The position numbers were made by a program, and so were the translations under genes. From Welwitschia mirabilis (Eukaryota; Gnetophyta; Gnetopsida; Welwitschiales): a DNA stretch of 25,129 bases. The stretch covers positions 265,234,039 to 265,259,167 of the forward strand of contig JBOZIK010000001.1 in NCBI GenBank assembly GCA_051453625.1, read 5' to 3'. Within the stretch, counting starts at the first letter, position 1. Each line of letters begins with the position of its first letter. Positions 1 through 9,784 of this stretch are shown here, one piece after another. The notes under the pieces were generated by a model. It saw only the letters and a program-made list of their open reading frames with translations, searched no databases and was not told the origin of the DNA.

Positions 1-24
1 CTATGATCATCTCATCAACTCTCC

Positions 25-521
25 ATAATTATTAGAATTACATCTAAACTTGTATAAATGTCCTAGAAAATCACTCAAAATACCCCATCAAAATTCTACA
101 AATTAGCATCACAACATCTAATATTTATAATCCTAAATGAAGAAATCACCTAAATTTTTCATGAAAACAAGATAATCAAAACTAGCTTTTATAAGTCAAT
201 CTAGAAATTAAAACCCCTCATCATTGTATAATCATTAATCTTTATCTTTTACTAATCAATTCGTTTCATCACATTTCTTAAAAGATATCCTTAACAGATT
301 CATGAAAGTTCAAATGTACATCAATAGTGACCAATAATAGTTTAATTAATAAACTTCTTACACATTGCAAAACTTGAATAACATGTTCAATAGTTGAATG
401 AAACCACTACTCACATCCTCTTTTCACTTAATAAACATAATAAATATAAGCTTGTTACATCTCTTAAACTAAATTTGAGTAACTGTAATATTATTAAAGT
501 GATAGAAAACATACACATTAA
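25..521. repeat. Left copy of gap-flanking direct repeat 1
   Basis: This roughly 497-base segment reappears at 711-1207 at a constant offset of 686 with scattered substitutions. It stops exactly at the N gap that starts at 522. It contains no convincing protein: a short open frame from 394 has its counterpart in the other copy but matches no family I know. The right copy runs straight into a retroelement gag/protease relic, so the sequence missing after this copy is probably the same relic. Confidence 0.9.
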
Positions 522-621
522 NNNNNNNNNNNNNNNNNNNNNNNNNNNNNNNNNNNNNNNNNNNNNNNNNNNNNNNNNNNNNNNNNNNNNNNNNNNNNNN
601 NNNNNNNNNNNNNNNNNNNNN
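522..621. other. Assembly gap, 100 N
   Basis: Exactly 100 N, a placeholder length. It separates the two copies of direct repeat 1. The right copy begins 89 bases after the gap, not at its edge. Confidence 0.99.
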
Positions 622-710
622 TTCCTTAAATAATAAGTATTACAATATGTCCAAAATACCTTCAAATATGTCAAGAATTATGTGTTTCTGTAATCATTAA
701 TAAAAGCTTC

Positions 711-1207
711 ATAATTATTAGAATTGCATCTAAACGTATATAAATGTTCTAGAAAAGCACTCAAAATACCCCATCAAAATTCTACAAATTGACATCACAA
801 CATCTAATATTTATAATACTAAATGAAAAAATCACCTACATTTTTCATGAAAGAAAGATAACTAAAATCAGCCTTTTATAAGTCAATCTAGAAATTAAAA
901 CCTCTCATCATTGTATAATCATCAACTTTATCTTTTACTAATCAATTTTCTTCATCACATTTCTTGAAATATATCCTTAATAAATTCATAAAAGTTCAAA
1001 TATAGATCAATAGTGACCAATAATAGTTTACTTGATAAACTTCTTCCACATTGCAAAGAATTGAATAACATGTTCAATAGTTGAATGAAACCACTACTCA
1101 CATCATTTATTCACTCAATAAACATAAGAAAGATAAGCTTGTTACCTCTCTTAAACTAAATTTCTGTAACTATAATATGATTAAAGTGATAGAAAACATA
1201 CACATTG
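711..1207. repeat. Right copy of gap-flanking direct repeat 1
   Basis: Diverged duplicate of 25-521, colinear over its whole length. Its last bases lead into codons reading E-T-K-A-I-H-L-R, which resemble the 'KAI-T-LRSGK' segment common near the end of Gag in Athila/Tat-type Ty3/gypsy elements. This half may therefore be upstream gag or leader sequence too decayed to read. Confidence 0.9.
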
Positions 1208-2373
1208 AAGAAACCAAAGCTATACATCTAAGAGTAAAAAGTAAACTAACCAAATCTAGATGAAACTATAGCAGATGAGGTTAAAGCATATACTAAATCT
1301 AGTAAGGAGACAAAATTTAGAAAGAAATAGAAATACAAATTTCAACATGCTAATACTCTTACTTTTTTTTAATAATTTATAAAATATGAAATAAAAATAA
1401 GCAATGAAATGTTATTGAGGTTTTTGAGGAAGTTAAAATTGATATTATCCTCTTAAAAAATACTAAGAAAATTTCATCTTATGCTAAATTTCTTAAATAC
1501 TTATGAAAAGTTAAGAGGAATATAAACATGAACATCAGAGCTTTTATATCCTAACAAATGAATGCCATCATTTAAAATCATATCTCTACATAATACAAAT
1601 ATCCAGAAAGTCCAACTCTTTCAATTACTATTGAAGATAAAAAAATCTTTGTTAGATTTCAAAAATAGTGTTAATATTTTACCTTATTACATTTACAAGA
1701 AACTTGACTTAAGTGATCTTAAGAGTACTAAACTCAATCTATAACTAGCTAACAATTCTATGAAGTAACCTTTAGATGTAATAGAAAATATGATTTTTAA
1801 AGTAAATACTTATTACTTTCTTATAGATTTTAAAAATTTAAAGATAAAAATTATAGTTAATCACATAGTCCTTGTAATCATAATAAGACCTTCTCTCACT
1901 AATTTAGATGCCTTAATCAATTGTAAAAATGATCATATGAAAATATCTTTTGAAAACATAACTATTGAATTGAATATATTTAATTCTAAAAAATAATCTT
2001 CAAATGATAATCTTCAAATGATGATGGTTTGAAATAATTTATACACTATAAAATGATTCTCTTGATCGTGAATCATCCTTCCATAAGGAAATATTTTTAA
2101 CTTTTTCTTTATTTATAAAGGATGCTTAGTTTACTAACTTAAATTATAAGTCTTCTATTAACTTAAAACCACTTTCAAGCAATCTTAAAAATGTATTCTT
2201 AGGTAAAAATGTTTTTTTTAAAGGATTATTAGCTTAGACTTGTTCTATGCTTATTAATAAAGCATAAGAACATCATATGTTGGACTCTTTTTGACTTTAA
2301 ATGCATAGATCCTAGTATTCTCATGAATCACATTTATTTTAATAAAAGTATTAAATCCATCTTCAAAATAAAT
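1207..2373 (+). pseudogene. Ty3/gypsy (Athila/Tat-type) gag-protease-RT relic
   Basis: Degenerate polyprotein relic on the plus strand, read across several frames. From 1417 the frame gives EVFEEVKIDII, then SSYAKFLKYL, which match the segment between Gag and protease in this clade (family form 'EVFKQVKINIPLL ... PSYAKFLKDL'). Next come YKYPESPTLSITIEDKKI (family 'YKDPGCPTI'), a frameshift in an A-run near 1640, the protease core (1646-1996), and the linker into reverse transcriptase: NLKPLSSNLKNVFLGKN from 2160 and KHKNIICWTLFDFK from 2260 (family 'KHKKAIGWTLSDLKGI'). At least four frame changes and many stops make it nonfunctional. Recognisable sequence stops at about 2373, before any RT catalytic motif, so RT, RNase H and integrase are absent. 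Homology is by recall of family consensus; motif order and spacing make it firm. Confidence 0.85.
1646..1996 (+). pseudogene. Retroviral-type aspartic protease domain, decayed
   Basis: Part of the Ty3/gypsy relic. In this family the protease cuts the Gag-Pol polyprotein inside the virus-like particle. The active-site loop reads LLDFKNSVNILPYYIYKKL, where the family has LLDLGASVNLLPYSVYKQL. The catalytic Asp (codon 1655-1657) is kept, but the following Gly is Lys. The second half, in an open frame from 1790, ends in RPSLTN then DALINCKNDHMKISF and ELNIF, matching the family's 'GRPFLATANALINCRNGLMKLSFGNM' followed by 'LELN-F'. The conserved I-L-G-R-P has become I-I-I-R-P. Stops at 1741-1743 and beyond separate the halves. 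Confidence 0.85.
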
Positions 2374-2443
2374 TTTTTTATTCTTATAAGAGAACCCCTA
2401 TAGTTAACCATTTTTGTGTATGTGATATGTTTTTGATCATTTC

Positions 2444-3463
2444 TTGCATAATCCTAAGCTTATTTGTCTAAAATATAATGAGGATCCTTGCTACAAAAGA
2501 GAATTGGTCTTATTGCATGATGTTAAATTTCATTTATACCCTACCAAGATCATTGTGGAATGGTCAAGTTCATATCCAATAAAGCAGAAATCACTTGATA
2601 GTATTCTTTTCATTGAAAATACCATAGAGTATCATTTATTCAAAATTATCAATCACCCACTTCTTCCATCATCATATTAATTTATAAGATTGACCAATCA
2701 TTTACTTCTTTTATCTTCTTATGAGTTCATAATACTTAATGATCTTGGTAAACAACATTTTCAAGAATCCAATAATAAAGTGATCTTTGCCTTTTCAAAG
2801 TTTCNNNNNNNNNNNNNNNNNNNNNNNNNNNNNNNNNNNNNNNNNNNNNNNNNNNNNNNNNNNNNNNNNNNNNNNNNNNNNNNNNNNNNNNNNNNNNNNN
2901 NNNNTTCAGTAGAGATCTTTTAAATTATTACCCTTCGAGATTATTGCTCAGTCAAGCTAATTAGTCAATGATCCTTCTATTTTTATGAAAAATTATTATG
3001 ATTAAAAAACGCAAAAAGAATCTAAAGTTTTAAGCAAATTATTTTTGAATCATTATTATTTGATTTAGTTAACATCATTAAATCTATGGATGCCTCTCAT
3101 AAATATAACTATAATGATTTAATTATGGTACATTTAATTACATGAGAGCTATCAACTCTTGCTAGTAATATAGAGCTAAATGCTTCATGAAAAACATGCT
3201 AGATATGTTGTAAGAAGATGTTGCAACATTGAATGCTCAATATAGTTAGATACTTAAAGCAGTTACTCATGAACATAGAAGAGAAGTAGAATGAAATTAA
3301 GGTGAGATTGGAGAGATCTTTTAACATGCTTTTTTTAATTAATCAAAAATTGAAACTATTTTTACTACTCTTGAATGTTATAAATTTACTCATCAATACT
3401 TGACTTTCCTTAATAGTAGATCCATTAAATTAAACAAACATAAAAAAATTAGGACATTCACTT
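2444..3463 (+). pseudogene. Unidentified coding relic, copy A
   Basis: I do not recognise this family. Open stretches at 2444-2680 and 2690-2804 precede gap 2805-2904. After the gap, two adjoining frames carry long protein-like runs: ESLLFDLVNIIKSMDASHKY at about 3046-3105, then EDVATLNAQYS, ILKAVTHEHRREVE, GEIGEIF and SKIETIFTTLECYKF, to a stop near 3463. The in-frame stops mostly fall where CAA, CAG or TGG would fit, as expected of C-to-T decay. The 3' half is charged and heptad-like, suggesting a coiled coil. Copy B (4197-4970) has the same residues and several of the same stops. It lies between the gypsy relic and a transposon-protein relic, so it may be an accessory or gag-like protein of an element; that is inference. 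Confidence 0.5.
2805..2904. other. Assembly gap, 100 N, probably no missing bases
   Basis: Left flank ends in caaagtttc and right flank begins ttcagtagag. The matching place in copy B (about 4268-4286) is continuous, reading caaagttttagtagag. The flanks can be joined through a 3-base ttc overlap to give the same arrangement, so the true gap is probably zero length. Confidence 0.8.
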
Positions 3464-3630
3464 AAATGTCATAAGTCTCTTTTATTCATAAGATGCATGG
3501 ATTCATCATTTTCATTTTCATTTACTATATTTTTTCCTTTTTGTCATTAATCATTTGAAGCGATAAAACCTCATATTTCTCTCTATCATAAAGAACACTA
3601 GAAAGCACACTTGTGTTTTATGTGACATGA

Positions 3631-3860
3631 CCTCTCTATTCAACTATCAATCAAGGCCAAATTAATATCAACTATTCATGAAATGAATTCATCTTTCTTA
3701 TATAAAAAGCAAAGTCTTAAGATTAGCATTTCATGTGTGATACAATTTATCTATTCAAGTCTTAACATAGGCTAAATTAATCTCAACTATTCATGAAATA
3801 AATTCACTTTTATTATATAAAAACCAAGCCTTTGGATCAGCATTTCATCTTGCCAACAAT
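3631..3860 (+). promoter_or_regulatory. Twin-TATA promoter-like tandem repeat, copy A
   Basis: Two tandem units of 115 bases, beginning near 3631 and 3746, each containing ctattcaa, a stretch ending caactattcatgaaat, and a TATATAAAAA box (3699-3708 and 3814-3823). About 40 bases after the second box the sequence turns CT-rich (ttttcactctctgttattttctcttacacttc), typical of a plant transcription start region. Pol II promoter activity is inferred, as in an LTR or a transposon-gene promoter. Confidence 0.5.
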
Positions 3861-4096
3861 ATGTTTTCACTCTCTGTTATTTTCTCTTACACTTCTGAGA
3901 ACCCTACATCAATCTATTATGGAATACCAGCACTACTAGGACATCTTATTTGTGCTGTTATTCAACTCCTTACTTTACTTTTTTCCTCTTTTTAAGCTTA
4001 TTTTTAGTCTTATTTGTTATTATAGATCACTATAAAGATATTTCTATTTTAAAAATTAGTTGTTTTCTAGTTTTCTTTACTTTTCATTTCATTTCT

Positions 4097-4196
4097 NNNN
4101 NNNNNNNNNNNNNNNNNNNNNNNNNNNNNNNNNNNNNNNNNNNNNNNNNNNNNNNNNNNNNNNNNNNNNNNNNNNNNNNNNNNNNNNNNNNNNNNN
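4097..4196. other. Assembly gap, 100 N
   Basis: Separates the two copies of direct repeat 2. The base after the gap is the first base of the right copy. In the right copy, the sequence that follows the position where the left copy stops is present (5607 onward). Confidence 0.99.
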
Positions 4197-4970
4197 ATTC
4201 ATAATACTCAGTGATCTTGGTAAACAACATTTTCAAGAACCCAATAATAAAGTGATCTTTGTCTTTTCAAAGTTTTAGTAGAGACCTTTTAAATTATTAC
4301 CCTTCAAAAAAGATTCATTTTTATTTTAAAGTTATTTATTAAAATTCGTAGTCATTTGAGCTCTCTAATATGGAAATCCTAAGGAAAAGGTGGTTTTCTA
4401 CTTTTGTATTATAACTTTGCTTTAATCATTTCTATAGGATGAGATTACTGATCAGTCAAGCTAATTAGCCAATGATCCTTTTATTTTTATGAAAAATTAC
4501 TATGATTAAAAAAATGCAAAAAGAATCTAAAGTTTTAATCAAATTATTTTTGAATCGTTATTATTTGATTTACTTAACATCATTAAAGCTATGGATGCCT
4601 CTCATAAATATAGCTATAATGATTCAATTATGGTACATTTAATTACATGAGAGTTATCAACTCATGATAGCAAGATAGATCTAAATGCTTCATGAAAAAC
4701 ATATTAAATATGTTATAAGAAGATGTTGCAACATTGACTACTAAATATAGTTAGATACTTAAAGCAGTTACTCATGAATGTAGAAGGGAATTACAATGAA
4801 ATTAAGGTGGGATTGGAGAGATCTTTTGACATGATTTTTTTAACCAATCCAAACTTGAAACTATTTATACTACTCTAAATGTTATAAATTTACTCATCAA
4901 TACTTTAATTTTTCTTAAGAGTAGATCCATCAAATTAAACAAACATAAAAAAAGCAAGACATTCACTTAG
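4197..4970 (+). pseudogene. Unidentified coding relic, copy B
   Basis: Second copy of the relic at 2444-3463, without its 5' part. It begins in the middle of a shared frame (FIILSDLGKQHFQEPNNKV at 4199 onward) and continues past the point where copy A has its gap. It has a segment of about 130-140 bases (roughly 4310-4445) missing from copy A, an extra A in the A-run near 4510 that shifts the frame, and MDASHKYSYNDS at about 4590. The stops in the ILKAVTHE region are shared with copy A, so both descend from an already broken sequence. Confidence 0.5.
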
Positions 4971-5140
4971 ATGTCATAAGTTTCTTTTATTTATAGGATG
5001 CATGGATTCATCATTTTCATTTTCATTTTCATTTACTATATTTTTTCCTTTTTTCATTAATCATTTAAAGCCATAAAACCTCATATTTCTTTCTATCATA
5101 AAGAGCACTAGAAAGCACACTTACATTTTATGTGATATGA

Positions 5141-5370
5141 CCTCTCTATTCAACTATTAATCGAGGCCAAATTAATCTCAACTATTCATGAAATGAATTC
5201 ATCTTTCTTATATAAAAAGAAAAGTCTTAAGATCATCATTTCATGTGTGATAGGATTTGTCTATTCAAGTCTCAATATAGGCCAAATTAATCTCAACTAT
5301 TCATGAAATAAATTCACTTTTCTTATATAAAATCCAAGTCTTTGAATCAAAATTTCATCTTGTAAATAAT
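5141..5370 (+). promoter_or_regulatory. Twin-TATA promoter-like tandem repeat, copy B
   Basis: Same architecture as 3631-3860 with the same 115-base period: TATATAAAAA at 5209-5218 and TATATAAAA at 5324-5332, followed by CT-rich sequence to about 5405. It lies roughly 700 bases upstream of the readable part of the transposon-protein relic on the same strand, so it could be that gene's promoter. The tract at 5655-5690 (T-rich, then ataatttatag followed by gaaatcATGATG) resembles a 3' splice site before a start codon, but the frame closes within eight codons. Confidence 0.45.
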
Positions 5371-5746
5371 ATTTTTTCACTCTCTCTGATTTTCTCTTAC
5401 ACTTCTCGAAAGCCTGCATCCATCTATTATGGAATACTAGTACTACTAGCACATCTCATTTGTGCTACTATTCAACTCCTTACTTTACTTCCTTCCTTTA
5501 TTTAAGCTTCTTTTTAGTGTTATTTGTTATTACAGATCACTATAAAGATGTTTCTATTTTAAAACTTAGTTGTTTTCTAGTTTTCTTTACTTTCCATTTC
5601 ATTTCTTATTTCGAACCCCATTTCCCTCATCTTCTCTTTTCTTGCTTAATATTTCATTTTTTGCCTTGCTTCATTTTAATAATTTATAGGAAATCATGAT
5701 GAAAGGTAGTGATATTTAATTGAAGAGGGCATCTTTACCTCTTTTA

Positions 5747-6670
5747 TCTCCCTTTTATGCATCTTAGTACTTGGAAAAGATTAAATCGCATAATTAGCAC
5801 TATATTTTAAAGAAATAAGGCATATATTATTACCATAGAGATGTACTTGAATTATATAAGAATTTCATCATGAAAAGAAGAACTCTTGGGTAATTCATTT
5901 TTTTGTTCATGACACTTATTTTTTATCATCTTAGGAGATTTATAGGATATCTTTAGAGTGAGACAACATTATATTTTATCTTTATTACTTAACAAAACCC
6001 TTACTTTTTGTTTTGATTCTTTGAACATAAAATATGCTCCAAATTGAGAGGGTGCACTACATTCAAATACCTTTGTAAAAACCAACTAGCCTTTTATAGA
6101 TTCATTATTAGGAACATATTGCCTACCTCTCACATTAATAATCTATATAGTAGTTATTTGGAAATGATTAGAACCATTCAAGATAGTAAAACTTTTAACA
6201 TTCACAAATTTCTTTTTGAAAATATAGCCATGCATATAGGTAATATGAAAAGTTTACCCTTCCCATGCTTGGTTTTAGATTTTCTTTATAATGCTCTTTT
6301 TCAAACCTTGAGGTGTGATGATTTAGATAGAACTTACATAGAAACCATTACCCCTAGAAAAATCACCCAATTACAAAAGTGCAAGAACAAAGATTATATT
6401 ATAAGAGAACTCAGAAAAACCATAGGAAGAAAAATAAGAAGAAGCACCTCAAGGCCCTTTTCCAACTAATTCTCATGCTCCTTTATCTCTTTATTCTTCT
6501 TCTATCACTAGAAGAAAGAGAAAATATCCAATTAGAGAAGTGTCTCATGTGCCTCCTTCTCTTCTTCCTTTCTTTTATCCTTCTTCTTTCCTCCTCTTCA
6601 TCATTCTTCTTTCACTTCAACTAAAACATTTCTTTAATAACTGCTCAAATATAGAAAAACTTAGCTAGGA
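5747..6670. repeat. Left copy of gap-flanking direct repeat 3
   Basis: Matches 6771-7697 along its whole length; in the first 150 bases I count about six differences. It ends exactly at gap 6671-6770 with ttagctagga, which is also the 3' limit of the match in the other copy (7688-7697). Confidence 0.95.
6044..6620 (+). pseudogene. Plant putative transposon-protein domain relic, copy 1
   Basis: Open for 141 codons at 6044-6469. Residues FYRFIIRNILPTSHINNLYS, MIRTIQDSKTFNIHKFLFE and LPFPCLVLDFLYNAL fit the domain annotated in plants as 'putative plant transposon protein', a cellulose-poor helical domain found beside LTR-type elements with the pattern 'L..FI..NI.P..H...V......LL..I..G..I....+IF..I.......LPFP.LIT.L'. 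The biochemical role is unknown. After 6469 the natural continuation is in another frame (APQGPFPTNSHAPLSLYSSS, then TRRKRKYP and SHVPPSLLPFF), a Ser/Pro-rich linker with a basic patch, so a frameshift lies near 6430-6450. The start is unclear: copy 2 shows that coding extends further upstream. Confidence 0.65.
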
Positions 6671-6770
6671 NNNNNNNNNNNNNNNNNNNNNNNNNNNNNN
6701 NNNNNNNNNNNNNNNNNNNNNNNNNNNNNNNNNNNNNNNNNNNNNNNNNNNNNNNNNNNNNNNNNNNNNN
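6671..6770. other. Assembly gap, 100 N
   Basis: Separates the two copies of direct repeat 3. The left copy ends, and the right copy begins, at its edges. Confidence 0.99.
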
Positions 6771-7697
6771 TCTCCCCCTTTTATGCATCTTAGTACTTGG
6801 AAAAGATTAAATTGCATAATTAGCACTATATTTTAAAGAAATAAGGCATATATTATTACCATAGAGATGTACTTGGATTATATAAGAATTACATCATGGA
6901 AAAGGAGAACTCTTGGGTAATTCATTTTTTTTCCATAGTACTTATTTTTTATCATCTTATGAGAGTTATGGGATAATTTTAGAGTGAGACAATATTATAT
7001 TTTATCTTTCCTACTTACCAAAACCCTTACTTTTTGTTTTGAATCTCCGAACATAAAATATGCTCAAAATAGAAAGGGTGCACTACATTGTAAATACCTT
7101 TATAAAAACCAACTAGCCATTTATAGATTCATTATTTGGAACATATTGCCTACCTCTCATATTAGTAATGTATATAGTAGTTATTTAAAAATGATTAGGA
7201 TCATTCAAGATAGTAAAACTTTTAACATTCACAAATTCCTTTTCAAAACTATAGCCATGCATATAGGTAATATGAAAAGTTTACCGTTTCAATGTTTAGT
7301 TTCAGATTTTATTTACAATGCTCTTTCTCAAACCTTGAGGTGTGATTATTTAGATAGATCCTACATAGAGATCATTACCCCTAGAAAAATCACCCAATTA
7401 TAAAAGTTCAATAACAAAGATTAGATTCCAAGAGAACTTCAAAAAATCATAGGAAGAAGAATAACAAGAAGCACCTCAAGGCCCTTTTCCAACACATTCT
7501 CAAGCTTCTTTATCTCCTTATTCTTATTCTATCACTAGAAGAAAGAGAAAATATTCAATTAGACAAGTGTCTCATGTGGATTCTTCTCTTCTTCCTTCTT
7601 TTTATCCTTCTTCTTTCCAACTCATCATCATTCTTCGTCTACTTTAAGTAAAACACTTCTTTAATAATTGCTTAAATATAGAAAAAGTTAGCTAGGA
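6771..7697. repeat. Right copy of gap-flanking direct repeat 3
   Basis: Colinear duplicate of 5747-6670 beginning at the first base after the gap (tctcccccttttatgc versus tctcccttttatgc). Confidence 0.95.
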
Positions 7698-7810
7698 AAA
7701 CTATGTGAAAAAATAAATAAGATATTCAAGAAGTTTTATTCCCTCCCTCTAAAAAAAAATCTAAGTAAGACGAGATTGAAAAGAAGCTTGAGAGAATGAT
7801 TTCTTAGAGA
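6984..7810 (+). pseudogene. Plant putative transposon-protein domain relic, copy 2
   Basis: Open for 139 codons at 6984-7403, starting further upstream than copy 1 (YYILSFLLTKTLTFCFESPN is in frame). It has the same domain residues: IYRFIIWNILPTSHISNVYS, NIHKFLFKTIAMHIGN and LPFQCLVSDFIYNAL. It is stopped by TAA at 7401-7403, where copy 1 has CAA, a C-to-T change. Downstream it decays as in copy 1, then an acidic-basic segment IQEVLFPPSKKKSK and DEIEKKLERMIS (about 7725-7805) closes the relic. That segment lies beyond the end of copy 1, which the gap cuts off. Confidence 0.65.
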
Positions 7811-8207
7811 ATATTTATTAGTTAGTACATTTCACTCACTTTATTTTATTATTTTTTCTATGAATTTTTTAAATAAATGTACTTGCATTATCTTATATTT
7901 TTCTTAATTTATATACCTTTTTATTTGATGTAATGGGTTCTCAAATGCAATGAAATAATTTCTTTTTATTTCCATGTATCTTAAAATTTTTGTGAAATTT
8001 CATTCTCATATAGACTTTAATTCCCACTTCATTAACTTTGAGGATAAAGTTAAAAGTAATTAGGAGTAGTAGAAATTTCACTTTCAGTTAATGAAATTAG
8101 CCTCAAAATTGGCCAAATTTTTTGAACTTTTCATCACATTTATTTAGCACTTACATGTTTTCATTTGGTGATCTTTCCTTATTATGTAACTTTCACATGT
8201 TTTTCAA
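7811..8207. other. Noncoding A+T-rich stretch
   Basis: No readable frame on either strand. Homopolymer-rich sequence leading to the polypurine-like tract at 8208; probably 3' untranslated sequence of the preceding element. Confidence 0.6.
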
Positions 8208-8260
8208 AAGTTTGGTTTGGAGGATGTGATAACATGTAAAAATATGCATTTATTTCAAGC
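8208..8260 (+). mobile_element. Candidate polypurine tract and LTR start
   Basis: The tract agtttggtttggagga (about 8209-8224) is followed at once by TGTGATAACATGTAAAAATA. Plant Ty3/gypsy elements of the Athila/Tat group commonly have 'agtttgggg-' directly before an LTR beginning TG(T)GATAAC. The LTR would run right from about 8225. No matching second LTR is visible in the window, so its end and length are unknown. Confidence 0.4.
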
Positions 8261-9756
8261 CATTAAGGCTAATATAATATAATCAACTTCTAATTTTTAT
8301 TGTTTTATGAATTTATCTTGATCTATACTATTAAACTCATACAAAAATGACATTCTACCTCTATCATTTAACCTTTTAGTCTCTAATACGTAGCAAAAGC
8401 GTGAGACAAAAGTAAATCTTGGAATTCAGTAGTAATCTGATGGTGTTAGATGAATCTAATGATAGCATTATTCATTTCAAGAAAGTAGAGCCATTCTTCA
8501 TGTTTCAGAACCTTTAGTAGACTTCCAGATTTTTTAGGTAACTAGTGGACTAAGCTAAAGTGGCCAAATTTTATGAAAATTCGAAAACCCTAATCTTGAC
8601 CCTAATTTTAGTGTGATAAAAGAGCAATTAAATCTTATTTTAGAGATATTTTTAGCATATGTAACCTATGATTGATCTTTGAAATCAAGAGAAGCTTTGA
8701 AGATGTTTAGTTTCTAAGTCCTTTTCCTTAAGGATAAGCTAGCCCTTAAGACCAGCATAACATTTGAAGCATTTTCTTGAATCTCTTATTCATGTATCTT
8801 TTTTTTCTATTACTATAATAACTACTAAGATTTTTTCAATCTAGTTTTCTAATTTTAAGTATGCATGTCTTCCATACTTGTAACACTTAATTTAAATTTA
8901 AGTATGCTAATATTTTCTATACTTCTAAGTGAGTTTCCATGTCTTAATCTTAGTTCGTATTTTTCTATCATTTGATGTTATTTAAAATAATATCCTACTT
9001 TTCATGCTTATGAACTAAGCTATGAGAGCTAACATGACCTAGAATCTTCACAAACACTTATAATAGAAATGAGATGATGTCATCATGTCTGAGCTTTGAT
9101 GAATGCTTGACATGGTTTCTTTAAAACAACTAGAGATAAAGCCTATTATTATCAATATTCTTATCATTGTTGTTGTTCATGCTGGATTCGTAAAGGTATG
9201 TCTTATTCCTAGCTTCATCTATTGATCATAACAAAATCTCTCTCTTGTACTAAACTGAGTCTTTCTGTGAAGGTTATAAAAATAGACTTTGAACAAGCTT
9301 TACTTCTTTGTCTACCGTAATTTATTATTTATCAAGAATGACACTAGGTCTATACTTTAAATGAAATTCCTAGATATTTTTGTTAAAGTTGAGTTTAGCT
9401 TCATGAGATTTGTATCCTTAAGGTGGTCTTACTTGAATGTAAACAAATACAATGATACAATCATAACAAAAAGTAACCACAAATATTAGTTAATTATAAG
9501 ACATACATAATGATCTTTATTAACTTCAATAAAAATAGCTTTTATATTGACCCCTTTATATGACATCTAGTAAGCTATTCCTTCTTTATTTTGTTTAACA
9601 AACATATTCCATCCTACATGAGGTAGAAGATGGCTCTAAGCATACTAGTAAAAAGGTTGATAAAGAAAAGACTAATCATTAAATCATAGATGATAGTCTC
9701 TACTATAGTTTGGGGGTAAAAAAATAGGATCAAGCTACTTGATTTTCATTGAAAAG
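8261..9756. other. Noncoding, LTR-like A+T-rich stretch
   Basis: No frame of note. The sequence around 8570-8760 has the general look of LTR or untranslated sequence. A second polypurine-like motif (tagtttgggggtaaaaaaa) lies at about 9707-9724. Nothing else can be supported. Confidence 0.4.
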
Positions 9757-9766
9757 NNNNNNNNNN
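9757..9766. other. Assembly gap, 10 N
   Basis: Ten N. The flanks are not duplicates of each other, unlike most 100-N gaps here. Confidence 0.99.
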
Positions 9767-9784
9767 TTTTAAGTATTTTCATTT

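Larger units (their letters stand above)
2725..4096. repeat. Left copy of gap-flanking direct repeat 2
   Basis: Matches 4197-5606 colinearly. It holds the 3' part of the unidentified coding relic, a spacer, the twin-TATA block and the following leader. It lacks about 130-140 bases present at roughly 4310-4445 in the other copy. It ends exactly at gap 4097-4196. Confidence 0.92.
4197..5606. repeat. Right copy of gap-flanking direct repeat 2
   Basis: Colinear duplicate of 2725-4096, starting at the first base after the gap. Unlike the left copy it continues without interruption into 5607-5746 and the transposon-protein relic. Confidence 0.92.

Noticed and set aside
411-674. Frames on both strands around 394-674
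   Set aside because: They run through the N gap; the visible parts match no family and look like chance frames in A+T-rich DNA.
3950-4278. Hydrophobic frames at 3950-4204, 4060-4278 and 5460-5699 that look like membrane proteins
   Set aside because: The hydrophobicity comes from T-rich leader sequence after the promoter block. Two of the frames cross the gap, and the two copies do not keep a consistent start.
6379-6624. 81-codon frame overlapping the end of transposon-protein copy 1
   Set aside because: It is a shadow frame over the Ser/Pro-rich linker, rich in Leu and Phe because of CTT/TTC repeats. The likely original frame is the one reading APQGPFPTNSHAP.
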